This document shows positions 1 to 5,577 of a stretch of DNA of 11,108 nucleotides, one piece after another. Where the stretch lies: NCBI GenBank assembly GCA_947624335.1, contig CANQJX010000038.1:1-11108 (forward strand), given 5' to 3'. Both the position numbers and the translations under genes were made by a program. The notes below the pieces were generated by a model. The model saw only the letters and a list, made by a program, of their open reading frames with translations. It had not been told where the DNA came from and did not search any database. The stretch's first letter is position 1; each line of letters starts with the position of its first letter. The stretch comes from an uncultured Marvinbryantia sp. GTDB lineage: Bacteria > Bacillota > Clostridia > Lachnospirales > Lachnospiraceae.

Positions 1-256
1 CTGTGTAGGTGGTGGTCAGGGCGCCTGCTGCCAGAGAGCCGTGTACGGTACCTGCCGCGCCGGCCTCGGACTGCATTTCCGTAACCTGTACTTCCTGTCC
101 GAAAATGTTCTTTCTGCCCTGCGTTGCCCATTCATCGGTAGCTTCCGCCATAACGGATGAAGGGGTGATCGGATAGATCGCCGCCACATCGGTATATGCA
201 TAGGACGCATGCGCCGCTGCGTGGTTACCATCCATGGTCTTCATTTTTCTTGCCAT
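1..256 (-). CDS. nifJ: Pyruvate:ferredoxin (flavodoxin) oxidoreductase, N-terminal part, cut by window edge
   Basis: Only the first 85 codons are present; the gene runs off the left edge. The translation begins MARKMKTMDGNHAAAHASYA and continues with a YPITPSSVMAE segment, then EVQVTEMQSEAGAAGTVHG and SLAAGALTTTYT. This is the N-terminal pyrimidine-binding domain typical of single-chain pyruvate:ferredoxin oxidoreductases (about 1,170 residues in the family). The YPITPSS motif and the Glu in the EMQSEAG segment belong to the pyruvate and thiamine diphosphate site region. The family is cytoplasmic and oxidises pyruvate with CoA to acetyl-CoA, CO2 and reduced ferredoxin, a central step of anaerobic fermentation. 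The start at 256 is chosen because an AAGGAGG ribosome site (267-273) lies 10 bases upstream; Met5 and Met8 are less well placed. It has its own promoter upstream and is separated from hflC by 173 bases, so it is probably a separate transcription unit. 2-oxoacid:acceptor relatives are the only realistic alternative. Confidence 0.93.
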   Translation of the reverse strand, partial: MARKMKTMDGNHAAAHASYAYTDVAAIYPITPSSVMAEATDEWATQGRKNIFGQEVQVTEMQSEAGAAGTVHGSLAAGALTTTYT

Positions 257-351
257 TTTTGATATTCCTCCTTGTTCTTTTATACTACAGTTCCTCCCCG
301 CCGCGCTTCCCGCAAAAGAAGCCGGACAGAACTTTAGCATTATATAGCAGT

Positions 352-380
352 ATCATATCACAATTTTATAAACTTGTCCA
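352..380 (-). promoter_or_regulatory. Sigma-A-type promoter of the pyruvate:ferredoxin oxidoreductase gene
   Basis: On the minus strand, TGGACA (375-380, five of six matches to the -35 consensus) is followed after exactly 17 bases by TATGAT (352-357, five of six to -10). The predicted start is near 345, giving a leader of about 90 bases. The leader contains a possible GC-rich hairpin (301-325, stem CCGGCTTC against GAAGC-G-CGG) with no U tract after it. A second TATAAT occurs nearby at about 339-344 but has no good -35. The rest of the 257-429 gap is AT-rich, and no convincing terminator for hflC is visible. Confidence 0.65.
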
Positions 381-429
381 TTTGCCAGACAACAATTTTT
401 TATTTGTTTTTGTATTTTTTCACGGACAG

Positions 430-1296
430 TCATTCGCCCGTAAACGCCTGCGCAATCGGGGAATCCGCAGGCAGTACGATCGTCTTGTTATCGCCTTTCA
501 TGGAAGCCTTCAGCGCGTCCAGGCTGCGCACATAGGAGTAAAAATCGGTTTTGTCACCGTCTGAATAGGCGTCCGCCAGTATTTTCATGTATTCCGCCTC
601 GCCCTCGGCAATCAGGATCTCCGCCTGGCGCTTCGCGTCCGAAAGCCGGATCGTCACTTCTTTATCGGTTGTATTGCGGATCACCTTTGCTTCCGAGTCT
701 CCCTCCGCCTTATAGGTAGCGGCAATGTTGTTGCGCTCCGAAATCATGCGTTCGTACACAGAGGCTTTGTTGTCGTCCGGCAGATCGAGCTGTTTCATAT
801 CAAATAACAGCAGTTCGATCCCGTACTGCTCCAGATTGCCGCCGATCCCGGCAAGCACCGCTTCCGCAAGCCTTCCGTCCCTGCCGCTGATCACCTCGTC
901 CTGCGTCAGGCTGCCGATGGTATTTTTGGTAGCGTTGTAAACCGCCGTATTAATACGGTTTTCCGCGTTGCTTATAGAAAAGTTTAAAGACTGCGCAAAT
1001 TTAAGCGGATCTGAGATTCTCCACAATACATAGCTGTCCCCGATCATCGTCTTTTTTTCCTTTGTGATCACGTCCGACGGCGTTAAATCATAAAGCAGGA
1101 TTTCCTTCGGCAGACTGACGGTATCCTGCACGAACGGCGTTTTAAAGCTAAGTCCTTCCCGGTCGACCACCCGGACCACTTTCCCGAACTGACGGACCAG
1201 TTTATATTCATTTTTCTGCGTAATCACCACAGAAGAGAGCAGCGCAGCCAGAACCACTATCGCTGCCCCTGCAATCGCCAATCCTTTTTTCTTCAT
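430..1296 (-). CDS. hflC: HflC, SPFH/prohibitin-family membrane protein (FtsH modulator subunit)
   Basis: 288 residues, somewhat shorter than E. coli HflC (334). It opens with a short basic stretch (MKKKG) and one hydrophobic transmembrane segment at about residues 6-25. An SPFH/band 7 domain follows, beginning around NEYKLVRQFGKVVRVV, and then a charged, Ala/Glu-rich helical region with the family-typical segment AEILIAEGEAEYMKILADAY. In characterised bacteria HflC and HflK form a large membrane cage that binds and restrains the FtsH protease and influences membrane protein turnover. That role is known for the family and inferred here; no ftsH is in the window. The ATG at 1296 is chosen because a GAGGG ribosome site (1305-1309) lies 8 bases upstream and the codon begins one base after the hflK stop. 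An in-frame ATG 26 codons upstream lies inside hflK and lacks support. The one-base spacing implies translational coupling to hflK. Confidence 0.93.
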   Translation of the reverse strand: MKKKGLAIAGAAIVVLAALLSSVVITQKNEYKLVRQFGKVVRVVDREGLSFKTPFVQDTVSLPKEILLYDLTPSDVITKEKKTMIGDSYVLWRISDPLKFAQSLNFSISNAENRINTAVYNATKNTIGSLTQDEVISGRDGRLAEAVLAGIGGNLEQYGIELLLFDMKQLDLPDDNKASVYERMISERNNIAATYKAEGDSEAKVIRNTTDKEVTIRLSDAKRQAEILIAEGEAEYMKILADAYSDGDKTDFYSYVRSLDALKASMKGDNKTIVLPADSPIAQAFTGE

Positions 1297-1297
1297 A

Positions 1298-2359
1298 CTA
1301 TCTGCCCTCGCTTTCACTTGTCTGCACATCCTGCTGGGCGTCCTGTTGGGCGTCCTGCTTTGCGCCATCGACAAAAGAATCCAGCGGCAGTACTTTTTGT
1401 ACGCCGTTTGCGCTGTCGATTACCACTTTCATGCCCGGCAGGATCTCCTCCATCGCCTCATAGAACATGCGCTGTTTGGTAACGACCGGATTCTTGCTGT
1501 ATTCCTCATACATGGCGTTAAATCTTGCCACCTGCGCTTCCGCCTCGTTGATGCGCGTCTGTTTCTGCGCCTCCGCGTCCTTAATAATCTGGTCCGCGCT
1601 CGCCTCCGCCTGCGGAAGCTGCTCGTTGCGGTATTTGTTTGCGTTATTCAAAGCCGTTTCTTTTCCCTGCTTGGCGTTCTCCACCGCTTTAAACGCCTGT
1701 ATCACCTCCGCGGTAGGCGGTTCCGAATCCTGCATCGTAATGTTCACAAGCTGAATGCCGATCTCATGCTCCTCCAGCTTCTCCGTGATCATTTCCTTAA
1801 TCTTGGACTGGATCTCGCCTTTTCCGGTCGTAAGGACGTCGTCGACCGGATAGCTTCCGATCACCGTGCGGATAGAGCTCTGCGCGATATTCTTTAAAAT
1901 CAGTTCCGGCTGGTAGGACGCATACACATACTGCACCGGCTCCACAATCCGGTATTCCACAAAGAAGTCTACATTGATAAAGTTGTAATCGGACGTGATC
2001 ATCACGCTTTCCGACTCAATGCTCTGATTGCTCTGCACATCGTATCCGATTGGAAAGCCCTGAATCGTTGTGTTTACCTTGCGCACCGACTGGATCAGCG
2101 GTATCTTAAAGTGAAGTCCCGTCTCCGATACGGCTTTCGGTTTTCCCATCGTTACGATCACCGCCTGCTCCTGCTCGCCGATCTGATAAAAGAAATCATT
2201 TCCGATCAGCAGTACGGCAATCACCAGCACCGCCGCCGCAATCCCGATCTTTCCTTTCCCGGAAAGCTTGCGGCCGCGCCGCGGGTGTTTCCGTTTCGTT
2301 TTTCCGTCCTGCGCTTCCCCGGAAGCGTAATACGGATCGTTTTCCTTAAATTCCGCCAT
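1298..2359 (-). CDS. hflK: HflK, SPFH/prohibitin-family membrane protein (FtsH modulator subunit)
   Basis: 353 residues. The N-terminus is hydrophilic and very basic (KTKRKHPRRGRK at about 20-31), followed by one transmembrane segment at about 38-53 and then the SPFH/band 7 domain, whose start (GEQEQAVIVTMGKP and the GLHFKIPLIQ segment) is typical. At about 209-252 the sequence QDSEPPTAEVIQAFKAVENA, leading into NKYRNEQLPQAEA, matches the HflK-specific helical region; this distinguishes it from HflC and from generic stomatins. Residues about 220-290 are probably coiled coil. The C-terminal tail has a QDAQ repeat. HflK pairs with HflC in a membrane complex that modulates FtsH in bacteria where it has been studied; the same role is inferred here. 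The ATG at 2359 has a GGGAGGG ribosome site (2367-2373) at a 7-base distance. hflC follows after one base. Confidence 0.93.
   Translation of the reverse strand: MAEFKENDPYYASGEAQDGKTKRKHPRRGRKLSGKGKIGIAAAVLVIAVLLIGNDFFYQIGEQEQAVIVTMGKPKAVSETGLHFKIPLIQSVRKVNTTIQGFPIGYDVQSNQSIESESVMITSDYNFINVDFFVEYRIVEPVQYVYASYQPELILKNIAQSSIRTVIGSYPVDDVLTTGKGEIQSKIKEMITEKLEEHEIGIQLVNITMQDSEPPTAEVIQAFKAVENAKQGKETALNNANKYRNEQLPQAEASADQIIKDAEAQKQTRINEAEAQVARFNAMYEEYSKNPVVTKQRMFYEAMEEILPGMKVVIDSANGVQKVLPLDSFVDGAKQDAQQDAQQDVQTSESEGR
1322..1357 (-). repeat. 12-base tandem repeat in the hflK 3' end (QDAQ repeat)
   Basis: Three consecutive 12-base units read on the minus strand as CAGGACGCCCAA, CAGGACGCCCAG and the diverged CAGGATGTGCAG. 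They encode QDAQ QDAQ QDVQ in the low-complexity C-terminal tail of HflK. The two proximal units differ at one position. Because the unit is a multiple of three, changes in copy number would alter tail length without breaking the frame. Confidence 0.8.
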
Positions 2360-2393
2360 ACGTTTTCCCTCCCAAATTACGTTTGTGTATGGT

Positions 2394-2399
2394 ATTATA
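2394..2399 (-). promoter_or_regulatory. Probable -10 element of the hflKC promoter
   Basis: The 66-base gap between bioY and hflK contains, on the minus strand, a perfect TATAAT (2394-2399) preceded by TG. The hexamer 17 bases upstream (TGTTTT) is a poor -35, so the site would depend on its -10 region or an activator. The predicted start is near 2387, giving a leader of about 28 bases including the GGGAGGG ribosome site. Readthrough from bioY is also possible, since no terminator is seen between them. Confidence 0.4.
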
Positions 2400-2425
2400 C
2401 AGCATTTGCCGAAGAAAAAACAGCT

Positions 2426-2983
2426 TTATTCGCAGGGAAACAAAAAATCAGCCCCGGCGGCGTTTAACGCGCGGCGGACGGCAAGCGAAACAGCATACGC
2501 CGCTATCACGCTGATAACGTCCTTAATCAGATATGGAACGGACGCCAGCATAGCCGCGGACACAAAATCCATATCCATGACCGCCATAAACTGCAAAATG
2601 CCGGGCAGATGGCAGGCGGCAAGCCCCGCAGCGCTCAAAGCGGCGCACACGCCCCGATTTTTCCGGCGCGCGGCAAGCCCGCACAAAACCGCCATGATAA
2701 GAAATCCCCACAAAAAACCGCCCGCCGCGCCCAGAAGCACGCCGATACCGGACTGAAAGTTTGCAAACACAGGGACGCCCACCGCGCCCAGAAGCAGATA
2801 AACCGCCACCGCCGCCGCGCCCGTTTTCGCTCCCAGCACATATGCCGTCAGCGCTACGGCAAACGTCTGCAGGGTAATCGGAACACCGGAAGGAAGCGGC
2901 ACGCAAAGCTGCGACATAACCGCCAGCACCGCCACAAACATCCCCATCATAACGACCGATTTCACTGTTGTTCTTTTTTTCAT
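2426..2983 (-). CDS. bioY: BioY, biotin-specific S component of an ECF-type transporter
   Basis: About 185 residues, a usual size for BioY, and almost entirely hydrophobic with roughly six membrane segments. Family signatures are visible: VPLPSGVPITLQTFAVAL near residue 30, then VYLLLGAVGVPVFANFQSG and the GVLLGAAGGFLWGF loop (usually GVLxGPTGGYLxGF in relatives). A second conserved stretch, HLPGILQFMAVM, is near residue 125. BioY binds biotin in the cytoplasmic membrane and normally works with the shared EcfA/EcfA'/EcfT energising module. No such genes are here, so it probably uses a module encoded elsewhere, as is common in Firmicutes. The ATG at 2983 gives a 7-base distance from AAGGAGG (2991-2997). 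The adjacent ATG at 2986 is possible with only 4 bases. The upstream BirA-type operator independently supports biotin as the substrate and predicts repression when biotin is plentiful. Confidence 0.94.
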   Translation of the reverse strand: MKKRTTVKSVVMMGMFVAVLAVMSQLCVPLPSGVPITLQTFAVALTAYVLGAKTGAAAVAVYLLLGAVGVPVFANFQSGIGVLLGAAGGFLWGFLIMAVLCGLAARRKNRGVCAALSAAGLAACHLPGILQFMAVMDMDFVSAAMLASVPYLIKDVISVIAAYAVSLAVRRALNAAGADFLFPCE

Positions 2984-2997
2984 CATCCATCCTCCTT

Positions 2998-3032
2998 GAT
3001 TGTAAACCTATTTTATTTTTTGGTTTACAATC
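2998..3032 (-). promoter_or_regulatory. BirA (biotin repressor) operator of bioY
   Basis: A perfect inverted repeat with 11-base arms, GATTGTAAACC and GGTTTACAATC, is separated by a 13-base AT-only spacer. The TTGTAAACC/GGTTTACAA arms match the established BirA operator type of biotin genes; counted as ATTGTAAAC-N15-GTTTACAAT the spacing is in the known 14-16 range. It begins two bases downstream of the bioY -10 element, spans the predicted transcription start, and ends just before the bioY ribosome site. Bound BirA should therefore block transcription when biotinyl-AMP is available. The birA gene itself is not in the window. Confidence 0.93.
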
Positions 3033-3034
3033 GG

Positions 3035-3063
3035 ATTCTACCGAAAACAGGAGGCTCTGTCAA
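3035..3063 (-). promoter_or_regulatory. Sigma-A promoter of bioY
   Basis: On the minus strand a perfect TTGACA (3058-3063) is followed after 17 bases by TAGAAT (3035-3040, five of six matches). The predicted start falls at about 3028, inside the BirA operator. The -35 begins only three bases after the mnmM stop codon, so promoter and upstream gene are packed tightly with no room for a terminator between them. Confidence 0.82.
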
Positions 3064-3066
3064 TGA

Positions 3067-3639
3067 TTATTTCAGCCGGACGACCATCGCCGGAATCGGA
3101 GGATGGTTCGGACGGTTGTAATATTGCGTCACCAGCGCGAGGTATCGCCTTCCATCCAGCGCGCCAAGCCAGCGAAGCACCGCGTCCCGCTCCGCAAAGC
3201 CGCTGTCGCCCCCGCTGTAAATGCAGATGCTGACCATGCCGCCGGGTTTCAGCAGCGCAAGGCTCTGCGCAAGCGCCTCCAGCGTCGTATCCGGTTTTGT
3301 GGCAACCGCATGGTCGCCGCCCGGAAGATAGCCGAGGTTAAATACAATCACATCCGCAGAACCGGCGGATACATATTCTTTCATACGGCTGTGGGTATCC
3401 AGAATCAGTTCGTAATTGCAAAAATCAAGCGCGTTAGAAAGGCGCTCGCGGGTATGCGCAAGCGCCTCTTTTTGAATATCGAACGCCAGCACGCGCCCGC
3501 TTTCCCCCGCCATGCGGCAGAGATACTCCGTATCATTTCCATTTCCCATCGTCGCGTCAATGCACAATGCGCCCGGCCGGATATATTCGCGCATCATATG
3601 CCGGCACCACACGACAGCCTGACCAATATTATCCTTCAC
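3067..3639 (-). CDS. mnmM: tRNA (mnm5s2U34)-methyltransferase MnmM (YtqB family), SAM-dependent
   Basis: 190 residues, close to the usual length of YtqB-type proteins. The SAM-binding motif I is IDATMGNGNDT (residues 27-37), followed by the acidic end of strand 2, VLAFD (Asp54), which should contact the ribose of SAM. The family hallmark NLGYLPGGDH is at 101-110, and a KPGG turn comes later. In Gram-positive bacteria this family (earlier called rRNA methylase-like) was shown to methylate 5-aminomethyl-2-thiouridine at the wobble position of tRNAs to give mnm5s2U, the job done by the MnmC methyltransferase domain in E. coli. The GTG start at 3639 is preferred: GGAGG (3648-3652) lies 8 bases upstream. 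An in-frame ATG 40 codons earlier lies inside the upstream gene and encodes an atypical extension. It overlaps the upstream metalloprotease gene by 11 bases, implying co-translation. Confidence 0.88.
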   Translation of the reverse strand: MKDNIGQAVVWCRHMMREYIRPGALCIDATMGNGNDTEYLCRMAGESGRVLAFDIQKEALAHTRERLSNALDFCNYELILDTHSRMKEYVSAGSADVIVFNLGYLPGGDHAVATKPDTTLEALAQSLALLKPGGMVSICIYSGGDSGFAERDAVLRWLGALDGRRYLALVTQYYNRPNHPPIPAMVVRLK

Positions 3640-4033
3640 TTGTCCTTCCTCCGCCGTTTTGTTCCTGCGCGCGCCCTTTGTAGCGCGCAATCTGTATGGC
3701 GTCCTCCACTTCCAGGTCGTGTTCCCCCGCCAGAGACTCCAGATGATGGCGAAATTCATGCAGCAAAACTTTGCGCAGCGCCGCTTTCAGCGACTGCTCG
3801 TCCAGCGAAGCATGCACCCGCGCAAAGGAGCCGTAATATATGACGATAAAGCGCCCCAGATGCGGCGTAACGCAGTATTCGCCCATAATATACAGATCGC
3901 CGCTGCGGGCGTCCGGGTGAAGCTTCGCATGTGCGCGCGCAAATACGCCGCCGTGCAGTTCCCGGAAAAATTCTTCCGGGAACGTCTGGATAATCTCGTC
4001 GATGAATTCCTGAAACGTTTCAAAATCTACCAT
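3629..4033 (-). CDS. Small metallopeptidase-like protein with HEXXH motif (zincin-like family)
   Basis: 134 residues, soluble, no signal peptide or membrane segment. The zinc-protease motif HEFRH is at residues 92-96, within LLHEFRHHLESLAGEHDLEVED (given here only as the motif region 90-111). The two His would bind zinc and Glu93 would be catalytic. This matches the small 'metallopeptidase family' proteins of clostridia in the zincin superfamily; no substrate is known to me. A third zinc ligand cannot be assigned by eye. The only reasonable start is the ATG at 4033. It has no Shine-Dalgarno sequence, unlike every other gene here, and a TATAAT sits six bases upstream. The gene follows gltD by 46 bases and overlaps mnmM by 11 bases. 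Peptidase activity is inferred from the motif only. Confidence 0.82.
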   Translation of the reverse strand: MVDFETFQEFIDEIIQTFPEEFFRELHGGVFARAHAKLHPDARSGDLYIMGEYCVTPHLGRFIVIYYGSFARVHASLDEQSLKAALRKVLLHEFRHHLESLAGEHDLEVEDAIQIARYKGRAQEQNGGGRTSEG

Positions 4034-4039
4034 AGATCT

Positions 4040-4045
4040 ATTATA
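4040..4045 (-). promoter_or_regulatory. Possible -10 element directly in front of the metallopeptidase start codon
   Basis: A perfect TATAAT on the minus strand ends six bases before the ATG at 4033. If used with standard spacing, transcription would begin at the A of the ATG, giving a leaderless mRNA, which fits the absence of a ribosome site. Against this, the hexamer 17 bases upstream (TTCCTT) is not a -35. A TTGACA at 4056-4061 is only 10 bases away, too close to pair with it. Confidence 0.3.
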
Positions 4046-4079
4046 GCGGATTTTATGTCAAAAAGGAATCCTTTTCTTT

Positions 4080-5564
4080 TTACAGATTGGTATAGCCCAT
4101 CAGCGACTCGTCTACGGCCTTCGCCGCTTCGCGTCCCTCGCGGATCGCCCATACGACAAGGGACTGCCCGCGGTGCATGTCGCCCGCGGTAAAAACGTTC
4201 GGCACGCTGGTCTGGTATCGGCCCGCTTCGGTCGCCACATTGGTCCGTCCGTCTACCTTTACCTGAAACGCATCCGTAACATATTTCTGGGAGCCGAGGA
4301 ATCCCGCCGCGATCAGCACCAAATCCACATCCACAATCTCTTCCGTGCCCTCTACCGGAACCATCGCCATGCGTCCCGTTTTTTCGTCCTTTTTGCTCTC
4401 CAGTTTGATCAGCTTTGCCTGGCAGACCTCGCCCTTTTTGTTGGCGATAAACTCTGTCACCGTCGTCTGATAGACGCGCGGATCGTGCCCAACGACCGCA
4501 ATCGCTTCTTCCTGGCCGTAATCTGTTTTCAGCACGCGCGGCCACTGCGGCCACGGATTGGAAGGCGTCCTGACTTCCGAGGGCTTCGGCATCATTTCCA
4601 ACTGCAGCACGCTCGCCGCGCCCAGACGGATGGCCGTACCTACGCAGTCGTTGCCGGTATCGCCGCCGCCGATCACCATAACCTTCTTTCCCTTCGCCGG
4701 GATAAACTTCCCGTCTTCAAACTGCGAGTCCAAAAGGCTCTTGGTGGTGGCTTTCAAAAAGTCTACCGCAAAATAGATGCCCTTTGCCTCCCTGCCCGGC
4801 ACCTTGATATCGCGCGGGTTGGAAGCGCCGCAGCACAGTACCACGCGGTCAAAATCCTTTAAGAGCTGTTCCGCTTTCATGCCCGCGCCGACGTCGGCGT
4901 TAGTCACAAAGGTAACGCCCTCTTCTTCCATGATCTTGATTCTGCGGTCGATCACATGCTTTTCCAGCTTCATATTGGGGATGCCGTAGCGGAGCAGCCC
5001 TCCGATACGGTCGCTGCGCTCGAAGACGGTCACCAGATGTCCCCTTTTGTTTAACTGCATGGCTGTGGCAAGTCCGGAGGGACCGCTCCCCACTACCGCC
5101 ACCTTTTTGCCGGTGCGCACCTTTGGCGGATTTGCCCTGACCAGTCCTTTTTCGTACGCATATTCAATGATGGCGCGCTCGTTTTCCTTCGTGGAAACCG
5201 GATCTCCGTTCAGGTTGCAGGTACACGCCGCCTCGCACAGCGCCGGGCACACGCGGGAGGTAAACTCCGGGAAGCAGTGCGTCTTTGTCAGCCTCTGGTA
5301 TGCCTGTTCCCAGTTCCCCAGATAGACCATATCGTTCCACTCTGGCACCAGATTGTTCAGCGGGCATCCCGACGCCATGCCGCCGATCATCAGGCCGGAC
5401 TGGCAGAACGGCACGCCGCACGCCATGCACCGCGCCGCCTGTATGCGCTGCTTTTCTCTTGAGAGCGGCGTGTGGAACTCATTAAAATTCTTAATGCGGA
5501 CTTTCGGCTTTACCGCTTCCGCAGTCTCTCTCTCATAATCCATAAACCCTGTTGGCTTTCCCAT
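4080..5564 (-). CDS. gltD: Glutamate synthase (NADPH) small subunit GltD
   Basis: 494 residues, the usual length. The N-terminal part has the cysteine-rich domain for two [4Fe-4S] clusters, with CMACGVPFC at about 46-54, GCPLNNLVPEW near 66-76 and CPALCEAAC at 106-114. Next come an FAD-binding motif VVGSGPSGLATA (about 158-169) and a pyridine nucleotide motif VIGGGDTGNDC (about 297-307). The C-terminus has the typical FTAGDMHRGQSLVVWAIREG segment that closes the FAD site. GltD takes electrons from NAD(P)H and passes them to GltB, which reduces 2-oxoglutarate plus glutamine-derived ammonia to glutamate in the cytoplasm. NADPH is the usual donor; preference cannot be read from the sequence with certainty. 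The ATG at 5564 lies 7 bases after a GGAGGG site. The gltB stop TAA (5578-5580) is itself part of that ribosome site, so translation is probably coupled. Related oxidoreductase subunits are less likely, given the adjacent gltB. Confidence 0.97.
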   Translation of the reverse strand: MGKPTGFMDYERETAEAVKPKVRIKNFNEFHTPLSREKQRIQAARCMACGVPFCQSGLMIGGMASGCPLNNLVPEWNDMVYLGNWEQAYQRLTKTHCFPEFTSRVCPALCEAACTCNLNGDPVSTKENERAIIEYAYEKGLVRANPPKVRTGKKVAVVGSGPSGLATAMQLNKRGHLVTVFERSDRIGGLLRYGIPNMKLEKHVIDRRIKIMEEEGVTFVTNADVGAGMKAEQLLKDFDRVVLCCGASNPRDIKVPGREAKGIYFAVDFLKATTKSLLDSQFEDGKFIPAKGKKVMVIGGGDTGNDCVGTAIRLGAASVLQLEMMPKPSEVRTPSNPWPQWPRVLKTDYGQEEAIAVVGHDPRVYQTTVTEFIANKKGEVCQAKLIKLESKKDEKTGRMAMVPVEGTEEIVDVDLVLIAAGFLGSQKYVTDAFQVKVDGRTNVATEAGRYQTSVPNVFTAGDMHRGQSLVVWAIREGREAAKAVDESLMGYTNL

Positions 5565-5577
5565 ATGTCCGCCCTCC

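Noticed and set aside
358..370. Rex-like half-site (TTGTGATAT on the minus strand) between the -35 and -10 of the PFOR promoter
   Set aside because: A redox regulator would make sense for this gene, but the second half of the Rex palindrome (TCACAA) is missing, so the match is not specific.
1297..1374. 26-codon N-terminal extension of HflC
   Set aside because: It lies inside the hflK coding sequence and encodes a polar stretch unlike HflC; the ATG at 1296 has its own ribosome site and places the transmembrane segment at the N-terminus as expected.
1346..2467. Plus-strand open reading frames opposite hflK (1346-1897, 2111-2467)
   Set aside because: They are shadows of hflK; no recognisable motifs or initiation signals.
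3640..3759. 40-codon N-terminal extension of MnmM
   Set aside because: The extension overlaps the HEXXH gene, is Arg/Trp-rich and unlike the family, while the GTG at 3639 has GGAGG 8 bases upstream and gives the usual length.
3103..3843. 246-residue open reading frame on the plus strand opposite mnmM and the metallopeptidase gene
   Set aside because: It is antisense to two well-supported genes, its translation is rich in Arg, His and Ala without any domain, and it has no good ribosome site. It is a by-product of codon use on the other strand.
4055..4076. AAAAGG-ATT-CCTTTT inverted repeat after gltD as a terminator
   Set aside because: The stem would be only six mostly A-U pairs with a three-base loop, and the following sequence is not a sustained U tract, so termination would be poor at best.
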